Origin: Roseovarius sp. S88
GTDB lineage: Bacteria > Pseudomonadota > Alphaproteobacteria > Rhodobacterales > Rhodobacteraceae
NCBI RefSeq assembly: GCF_037023735.1
Contig: NZ_CP146069.1
Span: 2,893,501 to 2,957,500, forward strand
DNA: 64,000 nucleotides
Reading direction: 5' to 3'
The first letter of the stretch is position 1. Each line of letters starts with the position of its first letter. A program made the translations under genes and the position numbers. The notes beneath the pieces were generated by a model. It was not told where the DNA came from. It saw only the letters and a list, made by a program, of their open reading frames with translations, and did not search any database. Below, in pieces: positions 46,670 through 54,532 of this stretch.

Positions 46670-46712
46670 TACCGTTTCTCAGTTTGACCTGAATTGTCCT
46701 CGTTCGCACAAA

Positions 46713-46964
46713 TCAACTGAGAAATGCGGCAAGCGCGATCGCTGACCCGATCACAGCAGTAACAGTTGTGAACCCATGGATCACAAACGCCCGGTACATT
46801 TCTGCTCGTAGGTCAGAAATGTTTTTCTGGGTCGCCGGATCACTGGCCAAATGCGCTGCCTGCATGGTTGCAACAATCTCCTCAGCCAAATCCTTGCTTG
46901 CCCCTTTTGCTTCAAGGTTCTTAATCGCTGCGTGCGTGTCTCTGAATGTAAGTGATAAGCTCAT
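46713..46964 (-). CDS. DUF1640-like coiled-coil membrane protein
   Basis: An 83-aa protein: an N-terminal helical part (FRDTHAAIKNLEAKGASKDL, AEEIVATMQAAHLA), a short coiled coil (ISDLRAEMYRAF) and a C-terminal membrane helix (TTVTAVIGSAIALAAFLS), the layout of bacterial DUF1640/CCDC90-like proteins. Its role is unknown. It is divergent from the primase gene. Confidence 0.7.
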   Translation of the reverse strand: MSLSLTFRDTHAAIKNLEAKGASKDLAEEIVATMQAAHLASDPATQKNISDLRAEMYRAFVIHGFTTVTAVIGSAIALAAFLS

Positions 46965-47084
46965 AGGTATTTGTTTTTACATAAACATTCTAGCACAAAT
47001 ATAACGTTCTGTCAGCTTCCGCCCTCCCCTCTCTCACGTACCATTGCTCTCAGATCAACCACACACAGAACAAGGAGGTTTCTG

Positions 47085-48149
47085 ATGGGCAAACTGATCA
47101 AGTTTGACCATGTGAATGAGCATGGTGATTTTGAAAAAATACTCAGCCACTTCGGCATTGATTATCAAAAAAGCGGCACACAGCTACGTTGTCTGTGCCA
47201 GCTGCACGATGACACCAATCCGTCTTTGTCGATTGCCCTTGAGGCCATCGGCGACACCAAGCGCAACACCTGGTACTGCTTCGGCTGCAAGAACAGTGGA
47301 TCGATTATTGATTTCGCAGCCCATGTAGAGGGCTGTGATCTGCGCTCAGCAGCGGAACTGGTGGCAGAAGTGTCAGGCTGTAGTCTGGCACCGGCGCGAT
47401 CTGGCAAATCCAAGAGCAAGTCCAAGAAGACCGCCAAAGGCTCTGAGAAGGCGCAGGCGGGCAAAAAAGGCCAAAACCGGGGAAATCCTCGTAGTGCCGA
47501 TAAAAACGCCGGAAAAGCACCTTCTCGCCAGCCTGATGACGCATCTGATGCCGAGACAGGTAACCCGCCGCTGCGTTTTGCTTTGACTTTAGATCAGGAG
47601 CACCCGTACGCGATTGATCGGCTGGGCGCACAGACCGTCGCGGCGTTTGGCGTAGGGGTTTGCGATCCAGCCAGTCGCAGCATGATGGCGGGACGCTGTT
47701 GCGTCCCGATCCATAACCTGGCCGGTGAGCTTATCGGCTATGCCGGGCGATACCTGGGCGATGACCCCAATCAGCCCAAGTGGCTCATGCCACCTGGGTT
47801 CGAGAAGCGGCGCGTGCTCTTTAACGCGCACCGGGTCTGGGGCTCGTTGCATGTGGTACTGGTTGAGGGGTTCTTTGACGCCATCCACCTGCACACCCTC
47901 GGCATACCAGCCGTCGCCTGTATCGGCACGGCGGTTTCCGAGGAACAGGTATCGTTGCTTGGTGAGCTGGGCGTGAGACGCGTCACCGTCTTGTTTGACG
48001 AGGACGACGAGGGCCAAGCGGCAGCCGAACGGGTTGTACCAGCCCTGGCGCGAGCCGTCTTTGTTCGGCTGGGATCGCTGCCAGTTGGCTGCGATCCCGA
48101 TGAAGCCGAACGAGAGACATTGATGGAGCAAGCCAGAGCGGTTTGGTAG
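47085..48149 (+). CDS. DNA primase-like protein (CHC2 zinc finger plus Toprim)
   Basis: A 354-aa primase-type protein with an excellent ribosome site (AAGGAGGT). N-terminal CHC2 zinc finger (LRCLCQLHDDTNPSLSI and NTWYCFGCKNSGSIIDF), a lysine-rich linker (about residues 100-150), and a Toprim domain with VVLVEGFFDAIHLH and VTVLFDEDDEGQAAAE. It lacks the helicase-binding tail of DnaG. It probably primes replication of the element from the structured region that follows. Confidence 0.9.
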   Translation: MGKLIKFDHVNEHGDFEKILSHFGIDYQKSGTQLRCLCQLHDDTNPSLSIALEAIGDTKRNTWYCFGCKNSGSIIDFAAHVEGCDLRSAAELVAEVSGCSLAPARSGKSKSKSKKTAKGSEKAQAGKKGQNRGNPRSADKNAGKAPSRQPDDASDAETGNPPLRFALTLDQEHPYAIDRLGAQTVAAFGVGVCDPASRSMMAGRCCVPIHNLAGELIGYAGRYLGDDPNQPKWLMPPGFEKRRVLFNAHRVWGSLHVVLVEGFFDAIHLHTLGIPAVACIGTAVSEEQVSLLGELGVRRVTVLFDEDDEGQAAAERVVPALARAVFVRLGSLPVGCDPDEAERETLMEQARAVW

Positions 48150-48162
48150 CGGGTATCGAACC

Positions 48163-48370
48163 GGTTTCCGCATACCGTCGGGCGACCTGGCCAAAGCCCC
48201 CTTCCCTGTTTCAGGGTTGGGGGCTTTTGTTTGGCCAGGTCGTGAAGCGTTGCGCCCGACTTGATTGCATTGGCGTGAAGGACGGGCGTTGCCCGATCGA
48301 GCGCTGTTGTTTTGGGTATCCGAAAAAAATGCAATCAAGTCGGGCGCAAGCCCGGACGGTATGCGGAACC
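48163..48370. repeat. Nested inverted-repeat region, candidate replication or priming origin
   Basis: Three nested palindromes follow the primase gene. Outer arms: 48163-48179 and 48355-48370 (GGTTTCCGCATACCGTC, one bulge). A long hairpin at 48183-48242 has a 13-bp stem (CGACCTGGCCAAA) plus inner GCCCCC/GGGGGC and CCCTG/CAGGG stems, and may also end primase transcription. A perfect 22-bp inverted repeat, 48250-48271 and 48328-48349, encloses the small hairpin CGGGC-GTT-GCCCG (48283-48295). Together they fold as a multi-branched structure. Confidence 0.75.
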
Positions 48371-48375
48371 AATAT

Positions 48376-48453
48376 CGTTGCCTAGCAACGTACACTCCGC
48401 GCGGGCACTTGCACGCGGGCGCCGCAATGCTTGTGCGGTGTTGTCAAGACAAC
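48376..48453. repeat. Further small palindromes
   Basis: CGTTGC-CTA-GCAACG (48376-48390) and GTTGTC-AA-GACAAC (48440-48453) continue the palindrome-rich stretch toward the iteron array. Confidence 0.55.
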
Positions 48454-48514
48454 TTCTTAGTTGAAACTTGAGCGATTTAACCCATCGATAAAGCCCGATT
48501 GGTAAGCCGTAACA

Positions 48515-48590
48515 CTCTGTCTTTTATTTAAAAAACTAAAAAAAGTGCGATCTACGACTGGGTTCTAATATGTTAACTAATATGTAGAAA
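48515..48590. other. AT-rich segment beside the iterons
   Basis: A run of A and T with a direct repeat of CTAATATGT/CTAATATGT (about 48566-48586) directly ahead of the iteron-like array, as expected of a DNA-unwinding element in a plasmid origin. Confidence 0.5.
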
Positions 48591-48661
48591 CGACAAATCT
48601 GTCGTCAGGTAACGACAGTCTTGTCGGGAGCTCCCGACAAAATTGTCGGAAGCTTCCGACA
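48591..48661. repeat. Iteron-like array with exact 22-bp period
   Basis: CGACA starts at 48591, 48613, 48635 and 48657; its complement TGTCG starts at 48600, 48622 and 48644. Both series repeat every 22 bp. The last two units are full palindromes (TTGTCGGGAGCTCCCGACAA and TGTCGGAAGCTTCCGACA). The array abuts the end of a replication-type gene, so it is probably the initiator-binding part of an origin. Confidence 0.75.
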
Positions 48662-48697
48662 CAATCAAAAAGGCCCAGCAAGTACCTGGCCCTCAGA

Positions 48698-49069
48698 TCA
48701 CATTTTGAACTTGCCAAGCAGCTCATCGCGCATTGCCTCCAGGTCACTCATGTGCCGTTTGTCGAGGTGTCGGAACTTACCAACGACATGTATCACACGG
48801 CTGTCGTTTCGCTTGTCATGCTCGACGGTGATGTACCCTTTGTCTTTCAAACTTTTAATCAGGCGCTGAGCTTTCCGGTCGTTGTTAAAACCGAACATTT
48901 CCATGAAATGCTCGTTCGACGCGATGCATCCAAAGTCATTGTCGAGTGAGTAGATTTCACCCCACATCAATTTCTCATCTCCATTGAGCTCTGGGTTGCA
49001 CCAGATTTCCTTGGGGATGAACGCGCCTTTGAAGTCGCGTGAAGTGGCATGCTGTCGCGTTTCGTCCAT
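48698..49069 (-). CDS. Winged-helix replication-type protein
   Basis: A 123-aa protein with a helix-turn-helix (HTH_36-like) pattern seen in phage and plasmid replication proteins: FIPKEIWCNPELNGDEKLMW, GCIASNEHFMEMFGF, RKAQRLIKSLKDKGYITVEH. It may bind the iteron-like array that starts 37 bases beyond its stop. ATG 49069 (MDETRQHATS) gives the domain-sized protein; a longer frame from 49237 overlaps the KfrA-like gene. No other initiator is present. Confidence 0.7.
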   Translation of the reverse strand: MDETRQHATSRDFKGAFIPKEIWCNPELNGDEKLMWGEIYSLDNDFGCIASNEHFMEMFGFNNDRKAQRLIKSLKDKGYITVEHDKRNDSRVIHVVGKFRHLDKRHMSDLEAMRDELLGKFKM

Positions 49070-49076
49070 GCCAGAA

Positions 49077-49880
49077 TTATACCCTACGAATGTCCTGATG
49101 ACCGTGTGGATTGTCGGATATCTCGGTTGCCACCACGGTCGTCTCTTGCGGACGCTCCTCTGTCTTCTTTCCTGCTTCAAGCACAGCCGCGCGATTGGCT
49201 TCAGCTTGCAATTCGAAGCTCCGCACAACACGGTCAATTGTTTTCAAAGCTTCATCGGTTGACGAGGCCCGCCGTCCGATTTCAGCTTGCGCATCGGCAA
49301 GTTGTCCTCGAAGAAACGCGATCTCTTTGTCTTTGTCCTCAAGTCGCTCACGCACCTCTTCCAGCACCCTTTCGGTTTCCGAACGGGTCGTCACCGGTTC
49401 GAACTGGTGCGCACTAGGTTCGTGCTGATTTTCCGCGCTGTCCACTGGCTGAACAGGCGCGAACTGCTCCGAACCAGTGCACGCGGGTTCAGGCGCATCT
49501 GATGGAAGGCGCGCATTGTCCGCTAAGGTTTTCTCGTTTTCTGTCGCAGAGACTTCGGGCGCACCGGTGCGCACCGGTTCGGTTTCGGTCGTACTTCTTA
49601 GCTCAAGTTCTTCTTCAACCTTACGGGTGAGGGAAGCCTTTTCAATCTGCCATCGATAACCCCACATCGTATCTTGCTTGCGAGAGACAACATCGCCGTC
49701 GGGCAAACTGGATGAGCGCTCGGCCCACTTCCGTACTGTCTTTGGAGTGCGCGCCAATCCAAGCTCAGCGCAATAGGCTACGGCTTGATTGACGCTCAAC
49801 CATTCTTGTTCAAACGAGTGCGCACCGGTTTGCTTTGGTTCGACCGGGTGCGCACCGGTGTGACCGGGTGAGAAATTCAT
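49077..49880 (-). CDS. KfrA-like DNA-binding coiled-coil protein
   Basis: A 267-aa protein with an N-terminal helix-turn-helix (EWLSVNQAVAYCAELGLARTP, VRKWAERSSSLP), a repetitive linker carrying TGAH/RTGA-type units (HTGAHPVEPKQTGAHS, EPVRTGAPEV), and a C-terminal coiled coil (ETERVLEEVRERLEDKDKEI). The layout recalls KfrA-type plasmid maintenance proteins. The linker repeats come from a repeated DNA word GTGCGCACCGGT (49567, 49818, 49848, and a partial copy near 49407). It sits eight bases before the winged-helix gene, likely one operon. Confidence 0.65.
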   Translation of the reverse strand: MNFSPGHTGAHPVEPKQTGAHSFEQEWLSVNQAVAYCAELGLARTPKTVRKWAERSSSLPDGDVVSRKQDTMWGYRWQIEKASLTRKVEEELELRSTTETEPVRTGAPEVSATENEKTLADNARLPSDAPEPACTGSEQFAPVQPVDSAENQHEPSAHQFEPVTTRSETERVLEEVRERLEDKDKEIAFLRGQLADAQAEIGRRASSTDEALKTIDRVVRSFELQAEANRAAVLEAGKKTEERPQETTVVATEISDNPHGHQDIRRV

Positions 49881-49931
49881 TGCTAAATTGTATCATGTCG
49901 AACAGGAGGTCGAGGTAACGAAGACCAGCGT

Positions 49932-51119
49932 TTATGACCCTGACCGAAACTCATCCACCAAGTCGGCCCATGTTTGCATCAGCTCCACTCGCTGATCAAA
50001 GTAGGTGGCTCGATTGTATGTCCGTCGGATTTCATTTTTGTCCTGGTGGGCCAGTGCCGCTTCAATTACTTCAGGGTCGAAGCCGCGACTGTTGAGAATT
50101 GTGCTGGCGGTGGCACGAAACCCATGTGCCGTCACCTCGTCCTTTTGGTAGCCCATCCGTCGCAGTGCTGAGTTGAGCGTGTTGTTGGATAGCTGGCGGC
50201 GGTTTGACATTACGGACGGAAACAGCAGTTCAACACCTTCGACTTCTGGCCAAAGTGCAACTACAATTTCAAACGCCTGATCAGAGAGTGGTACGACATG
50301 TTCTCGACGCATCTTCATGCGATCCTGTGAAATCGTCCACTTGCGTTCCACTCGATCAATCTCGTGTTTGGTCGCACCGCGAACTTCGCCGGGTCGTACC
50401 ATGGTCAAGATTTGGAATTTCAACGCGGCAATGGTGACGTAGTAGCCGGGAAATTCTTCTATGTCTCGGAGTAGCGCACCAAAGGCATTCTCATCGGTGA
50501 TGGCTGGGCGGTTGACGACTTTGGGCGGGCGCAAGGCACCTTTCAGCGGTTCTGTTGGGTCACTCTCAGCACGCAAAGTCACGATCGCCAATCGAAATAC
50601 ACCCGACAAAATACTGCGCAGACGTATTGCTGTCTCTCGACGTCCACTCCTTTCTACCTGTTGCAAAAGGTGCAAAACCTCGGCTGACGAAATTTCACTA
50701 ATCGGACGTTTGTGGAGCGGTTCTGCCAGTCTCATGAGCAGCCAATTATTTTTGGTCAGCGTAGTTGGTGCCAACCGGCGATCCTCCATGTTAGCCAGAT
50801 GCTCTTCAGCAATAAGTTTGAAGGTTGTTCGAGCTTGGGTTTCTGCCGCGATCCTGTCGAGCTTTTTTTGCACACTGGGGTCGCGGCCTTCCGCCAACAA
50901 CTCCTTAGCATCCTCGCGTTTCTTCCGTGCTTGAGCGAGGGACACAGCGGGATACTGGCCATGTGATAACAAACCCTCCTTGCCTAGAAAGCGATACTTT
51001 TGCTGCCATAGCTTCCCACCGCCTGGCTTCACCAACAAAAATAGTCCTCCACCATCACTCATTTTATATGGTTTTGGGCGGGCTTTAGCTTTGCGTATTT
51101 TCAGGTCTGTCAGTGGCAT
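49932..51119 (-). CDS. int: P4-type tyrosine integrase of the island
   Basis: A 395-aa integrase with the N-terminal DUF4102-like arm-binding domain (MPLTDLKIRKAKARPKPYKM, SLAQARKKREDAKELL) and the catalytic domain: R in TMVRPGEVRGA, K in RMKMRREHVVPL, HxxR in AHGFRATASTIL, H in ALAHQDKNEIRRTYNRATY with the tyrosine there or nearby. It inserts and excises the element at the tRNA-Phe gene whose 3' end lies about 170 bases upstream of its start. Arm-type repeats surround its promoter. Confidence 0.95.
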   Translation of the reverse strand: MPLTDLKIRKAKARPKPYKMSDGGGLFLLVKPGGGKLWQQKYRFLGKEGLLSHGQYPAVSLAQARKKREDAKELLAEGRDPSVQKKLDRIAAETQARTTFKLIAEEHLANMEDRRLAPTTLTKNNWLLMRLAEPLHKRPISEISSAEVLHLLQQVERSGRRETAIRLRSILSGVFRLAIVTLRAESDPTEPLKGALRPPKVVNRPAITDENAFGALLRDIEEFPGYYVTIAALKFQILTMVRPGEVRGATKHEIDRVERKWTISQDRMKMRREHVVPLSDQAFEIVVALWPEVEGVELLFPSVMSNRRQLSNNTLNSALRRMGYQKDEVTAHGFRATASTILNSRGFDPEVIEAALAHQDKNEIRRTYNRATYFDQRVELMQTWADLVDEFRSGS

Positions 51120-51121
51120 TT

Positions 51122-51173
51122 TGGGGGTATTTCACTCCCTGGGTCGGGGCGATACCCCTGGCCGTTACCCCCA
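51122..51173. repeat. Arm-type repeats at the integrase end
   Basis: TGGGGGTAT (reverse of ATACCCCCA) at about 51122, GATACCCCT at 51151 and GTTACCCCCA at 51164, matching the pair at 27591 and 27603 at the other end. Confidence 0.55.
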
Positions 51174-51285
51174 AATTGGTGAGAAAGGGTGGTTCGGCAT
51201 GTTCATCAATGTTCATAAGGTACGCTCGAAGATGCTGACAAATCAACGTTTTTTAGCAGCTATGTTCATCAGTGAGAGTGTTAAA

Positions 51286-51360
51286 TGGTGCCCGGGGGCG
51301 GAATCGAACCACCGACACGAGGATTTTCAATCCACTGCTCTACCCCTGAGCTACCCGGGC
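51286..51360 (-). tRNA. tRNA-Phe (anticodon GAA), integration target
   Basis: On the minus strand, 75 bases with encoded CCA. The acceptor pairs GCCCGGG with CCCGGGC, the anticodon loop is TTGAAAA (anticodon GAA), and the T loop is GGTTCGATTCC. The 3' end points to the integrase, the usual geometry of a tRNA-targeted island. Confidence 0.96.
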
Positions 51361-51550
51361 ACGAGAAACGCGGGGCGTTTACGTCGCAGCGTTCTAGGCG
51401 ACCTGCTAGGCGCTGTCCAGAGGCATTTTAGGTCAATTAAAGCGTTTACCCAAAAACTTGAATCACAGCTTTTGGGCGAACGCAGCGCGGCACATGACTG
51501 TTGCATGCGCCTGGCCTTCATCTGGTGTCTTAGGTTAAAAGCCGGACACT

Positions 51551-51733
51551 TTAATGAGGTTTTTCATTGGTCTCAGCGCGCAGCAGTTCTGCTTCGCCGG
51601 CCTCTTCTGCGTCATCCGAAATCACGACGTATTTTCCGCGCATCCAATTGGCCAAATCCACATCTGCGCAGCGTTTAGAGCAAAATGGGCGCACTGATTG
51701 GACGGTATCATTTCCACAAATCGGACAACTCAT
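51551..51733 (-). CDS. yacG: DNA gyrase inhibitor / zinc-binding protein YacG
   Basis: A 60-aa protein with the four-cysteine zinc site CPICG and CSKRCADVDLANWMRGKY of YacG. In E. coli YacG binds GyrB and blocks DNA binding by gyrase. It overlaps the RNase E/G stop by four bases and ends the infA-maf-RNase-yacG cluster. Confidence 0.93.
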   Translation of the reverse strand: MSCPICGNDTVQSVRPFCSKRCADVDLANWMRGKYVVISDDAEEAGEAELLRAETNEKPH

Positions 51734-52755
51734 GTCATCACCTTGGCCAAAGGCAAACGGTCACGTTTGCGTTGCAGTTCATAATGTCCCAGCGGCGTCC
51801 AGCCCACCAGAGTCGTTTCGACACTATCCTTGCGAAAGGCCCCTCGAAGCGCGCTTTCAAATGCGCGGCGGTCTCGCTTGGGCATCGGGGCCAGGTCCAG
51901 CACAACCTGTCCGCCGAGCCCGCGGATGCGTAACGCACGCGGCAGGGCCTGCGCCGCGGCAAGGTTGGCCTTCAGCCCGGCCGAGCCTGACATGTCCGTG
52001 CCTGTATTCACATCTACAGCAATCAGAGCGCGCGTGGGTTCCACACACATCGAAGCTCCGCCAGACAGATTAACATGCGGATGCATGAAATCCTCCAGAA
52101 GATCCAAAACCCCATAATTTTCAAAGCTTTTCTCATCTTCGGACCATACATCAGCTTGCGGCCAGTCACGCCACGCCAAAACATGTGGTCCGTCGCCATC
52201 CAACAGTTTCTCGGTCTGACCTTCCTCCGCATCTCCCATCACTTGGGCGGCCACGGACAGCATTTGCGCAATGTCCTCGGCGATCACATTGTCCTCGGCC
52301 TCGGCACAGGAGGACCGAAGGATGAGACCGCCCTCCCAGTCTTGCATCGCGGTTTTGCCCAGAACCACCAATGCATCGCGCCGGTCGTCGTCGCGAATGG
52401 CGCGTGATACGTTCACACCCGGCGCTCTTGGCGTGACAATCGCGTAGCGGCTTTTGAACAGCAGGCGCGCTGTGACCGGTATGGCTTTGCCCGGCTCCGC
52501 ATAGCCCGTGACCTGCACCAACACTGGCTTTCCAACGCCCAGGCCTTTGATATTTCGGAGAAACCCTGCGCCATCCGGTGTTTTGACGAACATGCCCCCC
52601 TGCCCTTTGACCGGACGGTCCGCAATGGCGCGATAGAGAGTTCCGGGGCGCGGCAGGTCGCTCTCGGTGAGAAAATCGACCAGCTGACCATCTTCGATCA
52701 GCGCCGCCGCTTCAACGTCGTCCAGATGGCCCAGTGCAATCACCCGACCCTTCAT
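51730..52755 (-). CDS. Ribonuclease E/G family protein (short form)
   Basis: A 341-aa endoribonuclease-type protein. Metal-binding aspartates are in [12 protein letters not shown] and [13 protein letters not shown]; the S1-like part carries [20 protein letters not shown]. It is shorter than RNase G (about 490 aa) and lacks the CPxCxG zinc link. ATG 52755 overlaps the maf stop (ATGA). It may process rRNA or mRNA; activity of the short form is not certain. Confidence 0.88.
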   Translation of the reverse strand: MKGRVIALGHLDDVEAAALIEDGQLVDFLTESDLPRPGTLYRAIADRPVKGQGGMFVKTPDGAGFLRNIKGLGVGKPVLVQVTGYAEPGKAIPVTARLLFKSRYAIVTPRAPGVNVSRAIRDDDRRDALVVLGKTAMQDWEGGLILRSSCAEAEDNVIAEDIAQMLSVAAQVMGDAEEGQTEKLLDGDGPHVLAWRDWPQADVWSEDEKSFENYGVLDLLEDFMHPHVNLSGGASMCVEPTRALIAVDVNTGTDMSGSAGLKANLAAAQALPRALRIRGLGGQVVLDLAPMPKRDRRAFESALRGAFRKDSVETTLVGWTPLGHYELQRKRDRLPLAKVMT

Positions 52756-53330
52756 GCTCCACCCTCGAACACTGGGTATCCCGCCGCCTGCAGGAGTCCA
52801 GCTGTCTCGGTCAAGGGCAGGCCCACAACGGCCGTGAAAGAGCCCTGTATCCATGGGATCAGCGCACCTGCCAAACCTTGGATGCCATAGGCGCCAGCCT
52901 TGCCTTGCCAGTCATCGCTTGCAATGTAGGCGCGCAGTTCTGCATCGGATAGCCGTTTCATTTTGACATCCGTAACCACATCATTTTCCCAAAGCTGCGC
53001 ACCCTTGCGCACTGCCATAGCCGTGATGACCTTGTGCCGCCGCCCCGACATCAGGCGCAAAAACGCCTCTGCGTCCGCTGCATCTGCAGGCTTGCCAAGA
53101 ATGCGTCGTCCCATCGCCACGGTCGTGTCAGCGGACAGCACAACATCCTCCTGACCGGCCTTGACTGCCAGCGCTTTCTCTCGCGCCATGCGCGAACAAT
53201 AGGGGCGCGGCAACTCACCTTTGAGGGGGGTCTCGTCAATGTCAGGCGGCCGAATATCATCCGCCACCACGCCAATTTGCGTCAACAGCTCGCGCCGCCG
53301 CGGGCTGCCTGATCCAAGGATCAAACGCAT
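52752..53330 (-). CDS. maf: Maf nucleotide pyrophosphatase
   Basis: A 192-aa Maf/HAM1-fold enzyme that hydrolyses non-standard or damaged nucleoside triphosphates. [18 protein letters not shown] (substrate loop), [30 protein letters not shown] and [11 protein letters not shown] are all in place. Second gene of the infA cluster. Confidence 0.95.
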   Translation of the reverse strand: MRLILGSGSPRRRELLTQIGVVADDIRPPDIDETPLKGELPRPYCSRMAREKALAVKAGQEDVVLSADTTVAMGRRILGKPADAADAEAFLRLMSGRRHKVITAMAVRKGAQLWENDVVTDVKMKRLSDAELRAYIASDDWQGKAGAYGIQGLAGALIPWIQGSFTAVVGLPLTETAGLLQAAGYPVFEGGA

Positions 53331-53344
53331 GTCATTTCAAACGC

Positions 53345-53563
53345 TTACTTAAAGCGATAGTTGATCCGACCCTTGGTCAGATCATAGGGTGTCATCTCGA
53401 CTTGCACCTTGTCGCCCGCCAGAACACGAATCCGGTTCTTGCGCATCTTTCCTGCCGTGTGGGCGATAATCTCATGGCCGTTCTCAAGCTCGACCCGGAA
53501 TGTCGCATTAGGCAGGAGTTCCTTGACGACACCTGGAAATTCGAGCGTGTCTTCCTTGGCCAT
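53345..53563 (-). CDS. infA: Translation initiation factor IF-1
   Basis: A 72-aa OB-fold protein nearly identical in pattern to IF-1 ([50 protein letters not shown]). A ribosome site (AAGGAG) lies about eight bases upstream. First gene of infA-maf-RNase E/G-yacG. Confidence 0.98.
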   Translation of the reverse strand: MAKEDTLEFPGVVKELLPNATFRVELENGHEIIAHTAGKMRKNRIRVLAGDKVQVEMTPYDLTKGRINYRFK

Positions 53564-53642
53564 GGTATCTCCTTTGTTTGCCGTCCCCTTGATCGGGACG
53601 CGCCTTAAATGGTCCTATTTGCATAGATTTTCAAGTTGAATA

Positions 53643-54527
53643 TTACCGCAAAGGCCGGGACGTCACGTAGTTGTCACGCCCCTTTTGTTCGACCCAGTGA
53701 GCACGGCCCAGCACACGCCCATCCGCCCGGACATGCGCAATTTTCTCCAGATCAACCTCTGCATAGGTCCAACCGGGTTGGTTTAACTGCCCTTCTGCCA
53801 GGACACCCGTGTCGGGAAATCCGGCATCCGGCGGACCAAAGATGCCGCCCATGCCCGTGGTCAGGTCCGCCACCTCATTCCATGGCGCGTCTCCGACAAG
53901 CGAAGCCATGACCGACACACATTGTGTCTCTAGTGCCCGCGCCATCGCCCCGATGCGGACCCTCCAGTACCCGGAAAGCGCCTCGGTACAGGACGGCGCA
54001 AGGATCAGGTCGGCATCATAGAGCGCCCGCCCCAAAAGCGGAAATTCGCTGTCATAACAAATGAGTATGCCAATCTTGCCGATAGCCGTGTCAAACAATT
54101 GCAAGCCACCCCCGGATGCAGCCTGCATTGGATCACGCTCCCACCGGGTCATAATCTGTTTGTCTTGTATACCCACAGCCCCGGTTGGCGTGATCAGCCG
54201 CGCGCGATTGACGGGTCGGTCGCCAATCTGCGGGTCAAAGACCGGTGCGGACCCGGCGCAGATATGCACATTGTATTTCGCCGCCAGTTCCATATGCAGC
54301 GCATCCGCCTCTGGCACGCGCTCCGACACCGCGCGCAATGAACGCTCCAGATCCGACGCCGCCTCCGGGCCCGCCAACATGGCAAGCTCCATGCCGGCAT
54401 ATTCAGGAAACACCAGCAATTTGGCGCCCTGTCCTTCCGCTTCGGCGACCCAGGTCTCTATCTTTTGGGCATAGGCCTCCCAAGAGTCGACCGGATCAAG
54501 CGGGTAAGCGGCTGTTGCAACTTTCAT
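53643..54527 (-). CDS. Carbon-nitrogen hydrolase (nitrilase superfamily)
   Basis: A 294-aa amidase-type enzyme with the Glu-Lys-Cys triad: E42 (VFPEYAGME), K123 (IQDKQIMTRWE) and C157 (ILICYDSEFPLL). The natural amide or nitrile substrate is unknown. It lies five bases after the glycosyltransferase gene, so the two are cotranscribed. Confidence 0.9.
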   Translation of the reverse strand: MKVATAAYPLDPVDSWEAYAQKIETWVAEAEGQGAKLLVFPEYAGMELAMLAGPEAASDLERSLRAVSERVPEADALHMELAAKYNVHICAGSAPVFDPQIGDRPVNRARLITPTGAVGIQDKQIMTRWERDPMQAASGGGLQLFDTAIGKIGILICYDSEFPLLGRALYDADLILAPSCTEALSGYWRVRIGAMARALETQCVSVMASLVGDAPWNEVADLTTGMGGIFGPPDAGFPDTGVLAEGQLNQPGWTYAEVDLEKIAHVRADGRVLGRAHWVEQKGRDNYVTSRPLR

Positions 54528-54532
54528 GGGCG

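Larger units (their letters stand above)
27516..51301. mobile_element. Integrative (probably mobilizable) element at tRNA-Phe
   Basis: A block of about 23.8 kb bounded by a tRNA-Phe 3' end (51286) with an adjacent P4-type integrase on one side and a copy of part of that tRNA end on the other. It holds AlpA, type I restriction with an anticodon-nuclease-like gene, a serine recombinase, two Replic_Relax/ATPase modules, a primase, an iteron-like array with a replication-type protein, and a KfrA-like protein. Several genes are AT-richer than the flanks. Flanking genes are normal core genes. No full conjugation (mating-pair) machinery is seen, hence 'mobilizable'. Confidence 0.85.

Noticed and set aside
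47589-48395. 268-aa minus-strand frame
   Set aside because: Antisense to the Toprim part of the primase gene and running through the inverted repeats.
48591-48661. CRISPR-like repeat array
   Set aside because: The units repeat every 22 bp with no spacer-sized unique sequence, and no cas genes are present; an iteron array fits better.
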